Positions 32,780 through 43,625 are shown, numbered from the stretch's first letter. The stretch is DNA of 64,000 bases from Pestalotiopsis fici W106-1 (GCF_000516985.1 NW_006917100.1:1415490-1479489), one strand, 5' to 3'. Program-made: numbers and translations. Notes: a model not told the origin generated them from the letters alone.

Positions 32780-34685
32780 CACTCATAGCCATCACGGATG
32801 GCTTGGGCGATTTCGACAGAGAATTGGTATTGCACAGTGGCTTGGTGCTGAAGTCTTCGCTACTGTCGGATATGATGACAAAAAGAAGCTGTTCATGGAT
32901 CGATTTGGCATCCCTGCCGACCATATCTTCTACAGCCGCAATACATCTTTTGCGAAGGGCGTCATGCGCATGACCAATGACTACGGCGTCGACGTGATAC
33001 TCAATTCACTGTCTGGAGAGGAACTCAAAGCAAGGTGGGAATGTATCGCCCCTTATGGACGCTTCGTGGAAATCGGAAAAGCAGATATCATCTCCAACTC
33101 CTCCCTGCCAATGTCCTGTTTCGCCAAGAACAAAAGTTTTGCTGCTGTGGATCTCGTCCACATATTAGAATCGAGGCCGAAGTTAATCACTCAGATGATG
33201 AAACGTCTTCTGGACCTACTTTCTCAAGGCATCATCAGCGGTCCCGACCCCTTGCACATATTTGGTCTTCCAGATGTCGAGAAAGCATTCCGACTCATGC
33301 AGAGCGGAACAAACACAGGACGAATCATATTGAACAGTTCCAAAGATGACCTGGTTCAAGTAAGTCTCACCTATGATCATTGATTCCAGCAATAACTAAC
33401 GACCGAAAAGAAGTTTGTTACTCTCAAGAGTTCCTAGGATTTTGATCCAGTCGCATCTTACATCGTTGCGGGAGGGTTTGGTGGCATTGGCCGCGCTATT
33501 CTCACGTGGATGGTAGGAAGAGGCGCAAAAAATCTGATCGTACCATCCAGATCTGGAGCTTCGACGCAGGCAGCCTTGGCAATTATTGGAGAGCTGGCAG
33601 GCAGAGGTGTGCGTATGATGGCGCCACGCTGTGATGCAGCCTCTTCCAACGACTTGACGGCATTGCTGCACAATTGTACCACAGACATGCCCCCCATTAA
33701 GGGGTGCATAAACGCTGCCATGGTGCTTCAGGTATGTGCATCTGCACAGGTTTCCATTGTTCACATGATGCATCAAGCCTGTGAGCTATTAACCCACTTT
33801 GAGACTTTCACTTACCGGCAAGACTTTTGCTAATAACTCCACAGGATTCAGTATCCGAGAATATGAGCTATACGCAATGGTCAACAACGATCCAATCAAA
33901 GGTAGCCACGAGCTGGAATTTGCACTCATTGCTGCCGCAAGACATGGACTTCTTCATCATGCTCTCTTCAATCGCCGGTGTTTGCGGATCTCCCGGTCAG
34001 AGTCACTACGCGGCCGGGTGTTCATTCCAAGATGCACTGGCTCGATACCGATCTGCAACTGGATGTCGAGGCTCAGTATCTGTCGACATCGGCCGCATGC
34101 GCAACATTGGCATCATCGCCGAGACCGAAGAGTACCGCCGGAAACGAAATGACGGCGCCCACATGTATACCGTCGAAGAGCCCGATTTCTTTGCATTGCT
34201 GGAGCACTACTGCGATCCTTGCTTAGGCGTTTTGCACACCGACCACAGCCAAGTCCAGATCGGAATGCTGACGCCAGCGTATTTTCTCGCGCTGGGAGAG
34301 ACGCCGCACCACATCTTCACCCCGACCACTCTTTGCCGGATTCAATGCACCCCATTTGCACAACGGCAGCGGTAAGAACTCGGCCGTCTCCACGCAGGTG
34401 GACGTGGCAGCACTTTTCCAACAGGCGACTACGCCGGCTGAGCGCAGCGCCATTGTGGTTGAAGCCATAGCAGCAAAACTGGCACGAACGCTCGAGGTCG
34501 CACTAGAACAGATTGATCTCCATGATAGTCTCTCCCATTATGGAACTGATTCTTTAATGGTTGTTGAGCTGCGTAACTGGATACACAGGGACTTTGGAGT
34601 TGGCGTTGCCGTCTTTGAGATCATGGGTGGAGCTAGCATAATGGCAATCGGAGACCTTGTGGCCAGAAAGGCTGATGAGGAGTAA
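32780..34685 (+). pseudogene. Truncated highly reducing polyketide synthase (part ER, KR, ACP)
   Basis: Only the C-terminal part of a reducing type I PKS is present. It begins inside the enoylreductase domain (AQWLGAEVFATVGYDD, then DRFGIPADHIFYSR). After an intron at 33360-33410 it reaches the ketoreductase ([13 protein letters not shown]). A second intron at 33732-33844 leads to the KR core MLSSIAGVCGSPGQSHYAAGC, where the usual Asn after YAAG is Cys. The last part is an acyl carrier domain with GTDSLMVVELRNW, keeping the Ser that takes phosphopantetheine. Lesions are loss of KS, AT, DH and half of ER, an in-frame TAG at 33435-33437, and a one-base frameshift near 34320-34335 before the ACP. 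The KR and ACP parts are otherwise well kept, so loss looks recent. The product is unknown. Confidence 0.85.
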
Positions 34686-34924
34686 CAGGAGGAATAGAGT
34701 TTAGAGGATATCTTCTAGGAAATTATTTTTAGGTGTGTTAGCAGTCAATTCCACTTTCTGTTTTAAATCAAGTCCACTTTTGGTGTCTTATAAGAGGACA
34801 TTTCTTCTTCCATGTGTGAAGCTAGTAAACGACACAACAAACAAAAATGTTCAATATTTTTGCACTTCCTACAGCGATGCTTGTTATCCAATGCAAAGCC
34901 ACGATCCCAGTATTCTGGGATAGC

Positions 34925-34930
34925 AAAAAA
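34925..34930 (-). terminator. RNA polymerase III terminator of the 5S gene
   Basis: Six A on the plus strand (T6 on the transcribed sense) lie one base beyond the 5S 3' end at 34932. This is the standard Pol III stop. Confidence 0.75.
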
Positions 34931-34931
34931 G

Positions 34932-35050
34932 ACATACAACACCGGGGATTCCCCAGCCGTCACCGATCTGAGTACTAATCCGGCGCTTCTCAGTTTATCT
35001 AGGGCAGAGCGGACGGGATGCCGAGTTTTCTAAGAGCTATGGTCGTATGT
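34932..35050 (-). rRNA. 5S ribosomal RNA, complete dispersed copy
   Basis: The minus strand from 35050 starts ACATACGACCATAGC and includes the conserved CATCCCGTCCGCTCTG segment and GGATTAGTACTC. It ends GGTGTTGTATGT at 34932, a length of 119 bases. The ends pair as helix I (ACATACGAC with GTTGTATGT), and CTCTTAG pairs with CTGAGAAG as helix II with one bulged A. A T6 terminator follows. The promoter is internal in 5S genes, so no upstream signal is expected. Solitary 5S genes scattered between protein genes, rather than inside the rDNA repeat, are known in filamentous ascomycetes such as Neurospora. It lies 247 bases after the polyketide synthase remnant. Confidence 0.88.
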
Positions 35051-36114
35051 GATGGTAATTCCTTTTGTTACCAATTATTATGTAACGGTTCACAAAGAGT
35101 GGTCGGGGCCGGGGCCATGCCGAAACGACTCTGGCTATCGTTTGGAGTCGAAGCTCATGTATAACTACCAGGCCATGAAATCAATCTTATCATTTCGGTT
35201 TGTATCAAATTCTCAGATATCGTGAAAAGTGCCAATGTTAATACTCAGCAACGTTCCCCAGTGTCAGGTCAGTTGTGTGAAATAATGCCTATTTTGGAAT
35301 AAATATGAACCACCCTAGGGATTCGCGGATCCTTTACTTCATTGGATTGTTAAGGCAAACAAAAATAAATGATTTAAAGGCCACTATTGATGCAACCAGT
35401 ATCCAAAATAAAGTATAATTTACAAATGGTCTACATTTATTACGAAATTTATGTGTGAATAAACAGACTTGATAACCCTTCCCCATTGTGTCGCCCGAGG
35501 ACACTAACCAGCCACACTGTGGCGCATCAGTCATAGAACAAGTCATCCCGCAGACCCCGCCATAGCGAGATGCCTCGAATCTTGGATTCAGCCTTGAGGG
35601 TCCATTCGACCATTAGTGGCCAAGGCATTATGGCCGCCAATTGATAGTACTAGGTACAGTACCGGTAGGTAAGCGACATGTGGACCTCGTTGGTTGGTGC
35701 ATGGCGTATACCTCAGCGAGTAAACTGCATATTGGCATGCAGAATTTGATTCGGGGATACGGGAAAATGTTCTTCAACACGGGAAATATATCACTAGGCC
35801 TTAGCGGATGCGGTCGCTCTTTTCATGTTCTGTCGATTGAACAGACGACTTATGACCAAGGCACCAAGATGGCCGATGCATAGTCGTCTCTCTTTTTATT
35901 TTTTTATTTTTTTAAATCAAGGTTCCAAGTGGTCGACAATAGCGGAACTCCATTTATTATACTATTAGGTACTCTCTAGCAATAAGCACCAGAGTTGCAG
36001 ATCCCACTAGCGCTATGGTGCTGTATCAATTGGGGGTGGGGGGTCAAGTATAGTGTAGTGGGCAATGGACATATCTCATGCTTGTATCCCATCGCCAGGC
36101 CACTTTTAGTGGTC
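35051..36114. other. Intergenic, AT-rich, no gene seen
   Basis: No supportable gene. A low-complexity T-rich tract lies at 35890-35914. Open frames at 35334-35546 and 35641-35883 have no domain. Confidence 0.5.
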
Positions 36115-36421
36115 TCAATGTCCAGATTGCCCGCGAGGATCCTTTGGCGTCTGGTGCTTGTATTGGTGTTGTTCTGTCTGCGTAATAATCTTTGCCGCGT
36201 GTGCTTTTGCTTTGTCGCGATTCCACTGACCCAGACTTATCTGAGTGACTCTGTCTGGAAATATGTCGCGATCGTCTAGATAATTGTGAAGAGTCCATTT
36301 CGGGTCGCTACATCAGACTATTAGTCTCCCATAGGGGCTATGTGAGTAGGACAAATGCATACTTTTGTGTCGCGCCATCTCTGTCACCAGCCGCAGCAGT
36401 GCCAGATCCGACCGAGGCCAT
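36115..36421 (-). CDS. Small two-exon hypothetical protein (83 residues)
   Basis: Exon 1 is 36363-36421 and exon 2 is 36115-36307. They are separated by a 55-base intron with GTATGC donor and GTAG acceptor, and the junction is in frame. The protein starts MASVGSGTAAAGDRDGA and continues DPKWTLHNYLDDRDIFPDRV and LGQWNRDKAKAHAAKI, ending in a polar tail (HQYKHQTPKDPRGQSGH). It is rich in Trp, Asp, His and Lys, with no signal peptide or transmembrane helix. I do not recognise the family. The patterned charged/aromatic sequence and clean splice signals favour a real gene; its small size keeps confidence moderate. Confidence 0.5.
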
Positions 36422-36596
36422 GTTGCCGCCAGGATCGAATTAGTCGTTGAAAATAACGTTCAAGGGAGAAATAAAAGCCTGAAGATCAGACCATAGAAAT
36501 TTTGTCCAACGGGCCCGGTTCAAGCTGAGTAGTGCTCGGCGTCGTGGGATGACAGGCTGATCGACGACGTGGCTGAGGGCCCGTTTCTAGATATAC

Positions 36597-37194
36597 ATGG
36601 TGATGAGGTCTCTCGCAGTATCGGGTCTATGTCTATTTGTTATTTTCAGATTCTCGCACCGCCAATACGGCCAATCTGATTCGGTGGATGACGGTGATAT
36701 ATGTCTCGAGAGACTTGCAGGTGACCTGCTCTCTGAATGGTTTGGTATTGAAATCAACAGTCTCGAGCGGCCAATCAGAGTGCTACACTGCCTCGAGCAA
36801 GTCAAAGGCCAGATGGCTGCTGTTGTGGAGGAAGAAGGACATGTGCTTGCTGAAGATAGGACTGAGTATCCGGAAACGGATGACATGCTTGATGTTGATG
36901 CTGCTGATGACCAACCCTACAGTGGAGGAAATCCCAGCCAATTTGCACCTCACCGACACTCACAAGGCGGCGAAGCAAGTGGTCAATCGGGAACAAACAA
37001 GAAGCGGCTCAACAACGGCGACCTTAAATCGTCAATACCATCTGGGCTCAAGGCGACAACGAGATATCCCAAGAAAAAACGTCGCACTGGACTCAACCTT
37101 AGCTGTCCCTATAGAAAGCGTGACCCTTGTCGCTTCAATGCGCAGCAGTACGAACGGTGCGCCCTCAGATGATATGCGGACGTGACCGCCCTAA
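36597..37194 (+). pseudogene. Zinc-finger-type protein gene interrupted by a stop
   Basis: From ATG at 36597 an open frame of 191 codons has a polar, acidic middle, a basic stretch (RYPKKKRRTG) and then LNLSCPYRKRDPCRFN and YERCALR. The CPYRKRDPxxF pattern followed by a Cys is typical of the fungal C2H2-like proteins that begin their finger block this way. The frame hits TGA at 37170-37172, but the same frame continues YADVTALK up to a GTGAGT donor at about 37194. This is how such genes normally go on (GYxDVxxLK). So TGA may replace a glycine codon. If the stop is real and used, a truncated protein without the His ligands results. Family assignment is by pattern only. Confidence 0.4.
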
Positions 37195-37643
37195 AGTGAG
37201 TTTCCACATTTTCTGTTATGTTTGAGGTGTAAAACCATGGTTCCATTTGGTCATCAAAGTTTCGAGCCCTTAAACAAAACCTACAGAGAATTTCTCTTAC
37301 CTGAGAAGCTAGCACTCGGCTTACCATTGATAGAAAACATCTCTTCACCAATAATGAGCAACCCGGGTACGCGGAATAGCGTAACTTGGCTTTCCACTGA
37401 TGGAAGCTTCGTTATGGGCCCAGATATGAGCTGGCATGATGGGACCAACTATTTTGGAAATGAGTGAAATAGTTGTTGAAGCGATTGCATTTTAGGAGGG
37501 CGACATTGTGGACAAAGCTAGCTCTTTTGGAGATGGAGAAAACTCGGCCGCATCGAGAGCGGTCACAGTCTTCCAGTATACTGCAGATCATGTCAATATA
37601 CGCCCGGCACGTCCTCAGTTGTCAAAAGCCAATCGATTCATCT
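37195..37643. other. Intergenic / possible downstream remnant of the zinc-finger gene
   Basis: A plus-strand frame at 37222-37467 (FEPLNKTYREFLLPEKL) could be a further decayed exon, but I cannot link it convincingly. The remainder is the 3' flank of HET gene 4 (-). Confidence 0.35.
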
Positions 37644-40019
37644 TCATCTAATGTAAAAGTCCTCAACTCTCAGCTTCGCCACTTGAGCAACCATCTCTGA
37701 TTCCTCCTCCAACAAGTCCCGTATGAAAGCAGCCCCGACCATTCTGTGCCATATTATGTCATCACATGTCCCATGAAATGGTTTCTCATCACCATCGTCT
37801 GCAGAAATGCCACCAGTGCGTTTTTCCTCTCGAAGAACGATTGGGTGAAAGTAGGGAGCCAAAGGCATGATAACAACATCACCCTCCTCGACAGGCTCAC
37901 CTACGAAGCTGAAATACATTTCTTCCTGAAAAAGCACTTTAAAAACACTCCTGCCACTCAAACCGAAAGCGCAGAACCCGATAAAGACTCTGAGGTAGTA
38001 TTTCAGTGTTTCTTCCTTTGTTTGTGTTTGAGCATCCCAGCTGTCCTGTATAGACTCGAACAAACCTTTCAAGAAAGCAGTTGTGTCTTGAAACCCTCTT
38101 TCAATTTCGCCTTTCGCAAATTCGAAAGCCGCTTCCGTTTGCAGCCCGGCAAATATGTCTCTGGGTATTCTGGCGGATGAATTTAATGCAGGCACTGCGT
38201 CCATCGTCTCCAGCAGTAGGTTCCATGATCTAGGGTTTTTCTGCGTGTGGATCATTTCCATGACGTGCTCAGCATTGTAATAGTAATCCTCCGCGAAGCT
38301 CCGCGGAGACTGGCACTGGCCAAGCTTGCGAGCAGTCATGCGCAACGAGGGCAGGTTACCTGACAGGTATCGCAGACGCGGCCGGGTAGGATCCTTTTTG
38401 ACGTGTGCATCTACATACTCACACTCTTCACCTTTCCCATATGGCCCGTTGGACTTGGAAGCCGGAAGCTTCATAGTCTGCCATTCTTCTGAACCATCTG
38501 GTCCGAGAGCATCGGCACCGGAACTTTTCTGTTCCAAAGAAGAATTGAATGTCGCAAGTTGATGGAGGCTCGCTGGGATCGTGCTGTGCTTTGGCTCTCC
38601 AGCGACCACGACACCAACGCCAGGCTGCCCCACCACCACGACGCAGTCGCGTTGGTGTGTGGCAGGCATGGTGTCGTCGTGAGCTGACCTTTGTAGCAGG
38701 CTTTTTGCCGCCGGTTTGATCAAACTCGAGATAGGGCAATGTGAGTCGAAATCCGGGATCCAGGATGGCAATGACAAATTGTCAGAGAACCGGGTTGGCC
38801 TCATACCAAAAAAATGAAACAACCAGGCTCCTTCAGGATCTTCAAATTCCACACTCGAAATGCCTGCCTGGGTCAAAACTTCCTCAACCAAGATGTCTTT
38901 ACCATAGTCGACATTACAATGGAAAAGACTTCGCCTCGAATCGAGCCCTAATAATGCGTATATTCGATCTCGAGGATCATGACACTTGCGTCCGATCGTG
39001 GCCTTGATCAACGCCGGCAATTCTAGACCGCCATCACCACGCATATTTTTATGGCGTGCTATCAGAATGCCGTCGAGAATGACCCTAATTTTCCCTGCTG
39101 TCAGAGTGAATCTTATGGATTCAGTTTCACTCACACCATATCTGGCAGGTTCCAGATCTACCAGTTCAGCTTTGGGTATATGACGTCGGTATTTGTATGG
39201 CACTGGACTATCTTTGCTTGTGTCAAGAAATACAGAGAGATTGGCCGTATGGGTACCGTAGACACAAATAGGATCGCTCTTTGGCAGCGAGATCTCTTGA
39301 AAAGTCCACATTCGCTGCCAATATGGCAACAGGAGGAAGTCTAGGAATCCAAGATACGCCTTCCCGCCTTCTGTGAGACGGGATAGGTCATCTATACGTG
39401 AATCTTTATTGCTGGTGAGATCTCTTTTGGATATGTTCTTGTCGTCAATGTCTAGCTTTCGTTGCTCCTCGATGCTGGTCTCTGCATCTTGGCATGAAGT
39501 TCGAGTGCGATCCGAGGATAATGGAGGGGCGACCTCAGGTGAGATGGACTCGAACTTGATCTGCTTGTTCGCCTCGGGGCGCGCGTGGTGAACCCATCGG
39601 AATAGAGCTTCAATCTTGTCGTTCCCCTCACCAAGCCAGGCGATAACCCGTGACGCTTGCGTGTAGATATCCCGCATCAATGGGATCTGAAAGTTTTTCT
39701 CTCGGATGCTTTCAGGATCATTTCCCTGATCAATGCATATAGCATCAATCCATATCAATTGTGGTTCGGATTTTTGCAGTCGAAGCAACGCGGCCTTTAA
39801 GTTCTTTTTCACCTTGAAGCCCGCACCATTGATGGTGATCGGTTCGGGCTCATCTTCGTGGCCCCATACATACGAGAGTGCAAGGAACTCTGGCTGCTGC
39901 TCGAGGTCGAGAGAAACAACATGTAATCGCCCATTGATCTTGCCGTCCCAAGACGGTAGCAAAGTTAAGAGTCGAATCTCACGACGCGACGGGTCGAGTG
40001 GTTCATACTGGAATGACAT
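37644..40019 (-). CDS. HET-domain protein 4
   Basis: Single-exon gene of 791 residues. The protein starts MSFQYEPLDPSRREIRLLTL, the usual lead-in to the HET domain. Motifs are FLALSYVWG (about 45-53), LIWIDAICIDQGN (about 88-100), and YWQRMWTFQE (about 233-242). Then follow CHDPRDRIYALLGLD and LPSWIPDFDS. A central low-complexity insertion is rich in Gly/Val (VVVVGQPGVGVVVAGEP). The C-terminus has the common long-HET block (DVVIMPLAPYFHPIVLR, then MVGAAFIRDLLEEE). The complete frame suggests an active gene. It is the only HET gene of the four on the minus strand, and it lacks the N-terminal Cys pairs of HET protein 1. Confidence 0.9.
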   Translation of the reverse strand: MSFQYEPLDPSRREIRLLTLLPSWDGKINGRLHVVSLDLEQQPEFLALSYVWGHEDEPEPITINGAGFKVKKNLKAALLRLQKSEPQLIWIDAICIDQGNDPESIREKNFQIPLMRDIYTQASRVIAWLGEGNDKIEALFRWVHHARPEANKQIKFESISPEVAPPLSSDRTRTSCQDAETSIEEQRKLDIDDKNISKRDLTSNKDSRIDDLSRLTEGGKAYLGFLDFLLLPYWQRMWTFQEISLPKSDPICVYGTHTANLSVFLDTSKDSPVPYKYRRHIPKAELVDLEPARYGVSETESIRFTLTAGKIRVILDGILIARHKNMRGDGGLELPALIKATIGRKCHDPRDRIYALLGLDSRRSLFHCNVDYGKDILVEEVLTQAGISSVEFEDPEGAWLFHFFGMRPTRFSDNLSLPSWIPDFDSHCPISSLIKPAAKSLLQRSAHDDTMPATHQRDCVVVVGQPGVGVVVAGEPKHSTIPASLHQLATFNSSLEQKSSGADALGPDGSEEWQTMKLPASKSNGPYGKGEECEYVDAHVKKDPTRPRLRYLSGNLPSLRMTARKLGQCQSPRSFAEDYYYNAEHVMEMIHTQKNPRSWNLLLETMDAVPALNSSARIPRDIFAGLQTEAAFEFAKGEIERGFQDTTAFLKGLFESIQDSWDAQTQTKEETLKYYLRVFIGFCAFGLSGRSVFKVLFQEEMYFSFVGEPVEEGDVVIMPLAPYFHPIVLREEKRTGGISADDGDEKPFHGTCDDIIWHRMVGAAFIRDLLEEESEMVAQVAKLRVEDFYIR

Positions 40020-41179
40020 GGTTCAAAATAACTGTGAGCTTTTATCGAATTCGACTGTCTCGCAATTTCAAGGTGCCAGAGATTGCATCCGTCTCAGGCG
40101 GCGACAGAAAGTAGACCGAGAAGGAGGAGATGGCAAATAGCTGAAGGCGACATCACAGATGGCCTTAATCGAAAAGGTTGTCTTAATAAGAGCACGAAAC
40201 GTAGAGCTTCAGCAAGAATCGTCTAATGTTTCTTGTGAAAACCCGGCTGTATGCCTTTTCGTGACTATGATGAAATCTCAAATACTTGCACACCATGGAT
40301 GAGAGGTCTTTAAGGAACAGCGAGACACAACAGGATGTCAGAATTTGTCAGGAGGCTGTGCGGCTGAACACAATTGACTGGACCGGCAGTAGCCAGTACG
40401 AGTTACATTGAACGGTCATTTGGTGCTGAAACAATCGTTTTTGGAACATCGAGCCAAGAATCATTGCTTATTATACAGCATGGGGGAGGGGGGAAAGCAA
40501 TCCAAGTTGATTGGATCAAACCTAGGCCAATGTCTTATGTCTTAGAACGGCTTTACCCGAATTGAGCTTCAGCACTCGGGATATAGTTTTAATGGGTAAA
40601 TATTTCCGACAATCTTTTATTCATTATCAGATGGGAAACCCAAAGACCCACGCTCGGAATAGCATTTGTGAGAGAAAGACAGAATCGAAGTCCGTCTCAA
40701 TCAGTTGAGCGACGTTGAGGTCTCCACATTCGGCTGCCACTGCCTTGTTTCAACCAGCCCCTTTTGCTTTGATACGTAAGCACCTCACTTTTGCTTCAAG
40801 CTTCCATTTGACCATGATCTTGGTGGATGAGTAGTGAGGTATCGCTATCTTATCCACTTTCTACATTCCCAGTTCCCCCATCATATGTCTCTCCTGCTTA
40901 TAACAAACCACGCCAGCTCAGGTGTCAACGAACCGCGACGTTTTGGCTTAAACTACTAGTAGTACATGCGTACCAGACTCCTTTGATTAAATACTTTTAA
41001 GTTTCTGAACAAAATTACATTGAAATATGATTAAACGTCAAGCTGGATCAGGACTTGGCCAAAGTGAATTCCTACGTTTAGAGTCTCAGCTGTTTTCTAA
41101 TTATTTGCAGAATCATGTATCGAGGCACCTTGGCCAGTAGCATCATCTTGATTTTTAAATGCTATAGAAAGACTCGGCC
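40020..41179. other. Intergenic region upstream of HET gene 4
   Basis: This holds the promoter side of HET gene 4 (-) and the 3' flank of the uncharacterised minus-strand gene at 41180-42103. No supportable gene or repeat. Confidence 0.55.
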
Positions 41180-42103
41180 TTACAGCTCATAGTTTGAGGT
41201 GTTCCCTTCCCACCGCCGAATCGCATCGGCACATGCTGCGCGATCGAATCTATCCGGCCAGCCGTGATCACGGTATATCTGGCGAACCTCCTAGACCAAC
41301 AGAATTAGCTGAAGGGTCCACATACAACACGAAGACGAGATAATAAGATTCTCATTATGCTGGAACACGGTGTCAATTACTGAGCTTACCTCGGAACCAG
41401 CATCGTAGCTAATTACAACGCCATCGTCGGCGTTCTCGATCAAGGGTGCCCACTCCAACGTGCGGTACTTGTCCTTCCACTCTTCGAAAAACTCCTCTGC
41501 TGGCCTGGTGTGGTAGGCGCGCCACGCGTCTGGGCTGTCTTGCGCCGGCTCAGACCGCTCAGGGCGCTCCTGTTGGATGAAATCCGTGATCGCGCCTAGT
41601 AAAGCAGGAGAATGGTTAGGGCCCCTCTAACCAGTACGACGACACCGTTTGTGTCGACACACCCACGGGTTGTCAGCACTCCCTCTATTCAGTCACTTGC
41701 CTGTCTCGGTGTCCAGCAGAAGCCAGCTGCCGTATCGACTCCCAGACGTCAAGACGGCCACGTGTGGCGGTACATCCCCGGCGCCGATTGGAGCCAGATT
41801 GCCATCGATGAGGCCTCTGTTTAGCGTCCATCGAGTAGTGGAGTCGGTGTAATTCGTAGCTGTCGTCCACGGTGCAATCTGCTGATTGTTTTGCCCGTTG
41901 GGACGAATGTACGGGAGGTGTCGTAGGAGATCGCACACGACCGGTGTCTTCCCCAGAGCAGCCAGATACGCGTCTGTCAGATCAGGCCATCCCTGTTCCG
42001 GCGGATCCAAGATGTCGTCAGCCGATAGGCGCGGGAGGCCCGCCAGGAAAGTATAGAAGGAGCGCACAGCCTCAATCACTTCGTTGCGTGTGTAGCCGCT
42101 CAT
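41180..42103 (-). CDS. Uncharacterised fungal protein with a GC-AG intron
   Basis: Three exons in transcript order: 41701-42103, 41390-41595 and 41180-41290, encoding 239 residues. The start is ATG at 42103 (MSGYTRNEVIEAVRSFY) in good context. The frame is open a little further upstream but has no earlier ATG. Recognisable stretches are LRHLPYIRPNG, SRYGSWLLLDTETG, AEEFFEEWKDKYRTLEWAPL and YRDHGWPDRF. The first intron has donor GCAAGT instead of GT. Only this splice restores the frame (TETG to AITDFIQQ), because using the nearby GTGACT breaks it. The second intron is ordinary (GTAAGC). I recall similar uncharacterised proteins in ascomycetes but cannot assign a function. No signal peptide or membrane segment is seen. 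Confidence 0.78.
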
Positions 42104-43625
42104 TTTCGAAGAACTCGCGGCGCGACGGGTTGGAGTGGGATAGCTGGGAGCTTTGACTACCCAAGCGAGCACTGTCTTAATGTCTCTGGCACGCGTTTAG
42201 ATCATCGGAATCTGCCTACGGCTCGCTAAGCCGCACTACAACCGGTTCGCTTCCACCTTACCTCTATGTCAGGCCACAACTACAGACGTTCAAAATCATT
42301 GTCTAGGAACATATTGTTGGTAATTAGGAGTGCGCTGATGATGTCGTGATTTCTAGCTTGACTTTGCACATAAACGAAAAATTGATACGTTATAGAAGAC
42401 ACCCCAAAAGAATGGATGATTATCACGTCTTTATAACAAGGCGTTATACCGGCATGAGTTGAGATGGTTCTCCAATCAACGGGCTTCGATTCAAATGTAT
42501 TTGAAGAGCTTCAAGTGAACGATAAGGACGACTCCGGCGACTCAGTCGACGATTCTTCCTGCTGGTCGTCGAAACCCCGAAACGCTAACAAAGTCTCTGG
42601 GTCACAAGTCATCGAGACTCGTACATACAATGGTATCACAGAGACATTGTATATTTTGATCAGGAGGCATGCTAGACTGACAATTTTATGTTTGTTCATC
42701 AAGCACTGTTACATGACGTTAGAAAATTCGTAATACTCCCAAAATCCTTCACGTCGCAATGAGTTGGAAGCATAGAACTATTCTCTCGAGGTAAAGATTA
42801 TTTCTTGTATAGACATGAATATAAAATAAAACTTCAAGATCGTAAAGTACCATGCGCAACACGGCTGCTTACAAGCCTACCGGGTAAACTACAAGAATTT
42901 CTATTCTCAATGATTTAGTCGTATTATATCCACCTTGCCGACACTTCCAGACCATGACCTCCTAGGAACACGGAAGTATACCACGCATCAACAGTATCTG
43001 TGCTCACAATCGCAAGGCAATACTGACCGGCGCATTCGCTAAAGAAGTCCGAGACGGAGAAGGACATGTGTATCCTGATGGCCGAGCCCTCTTGACCACT
43101 GCGCTGGAGGGACAAAAAAAAAAAAGGGACACAGTCGACCTGCCTCATGGAGCTCTCCAGGCACAGGCGATGACAGTTTGTAGCGAACGACTTGATGAAA
43201 GGATGCATCATTGCACGTGGTGGGAGGCACAAGAAGAAGAAAAAAACGTGGCAAGCACATCACATGCCTCTTCTGTCTAACCTATCTGTCTACTTTGACC
43301 GGCGCGCAATGACAACGGAGGCGGAGGCGGGTGCATTATATGTGTTTAAGCGAGCAGCCGTGCGCGAGCCGCGAAAACGGCGGCTATCTTGAATTTTTAC
43401 CTTTGACCTCGTCATCGGCCGAGATATTTCATCGTGTGCTTACTTTATTGGCTGTTTTGGGTGGGGGAGGGGGTTATATCTTTCTATGGTTCAGAATTGC
43501 CAAAACACCAACCCAATCTTCATACCCTTTCGTCGATCTTTGCAGCGAAAGAGGAGGGTACCCTTCCAGAAAACCCTCAGATGCCGCTCGGACAAAAAGA
43601 GCGGACGGGGCCGTTGTAGAGATAG

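Noticed and set aside
42104..42172. Upstream extension of the 41180-42103 gene
   Set aside because: It would start at GTG; the ATG at 42103 is in good context.
42464..42733. 89-codon plus-strand frame
   Set aside because: No domain or splice partner, and of a length expected by chance in a 10 kb gap.
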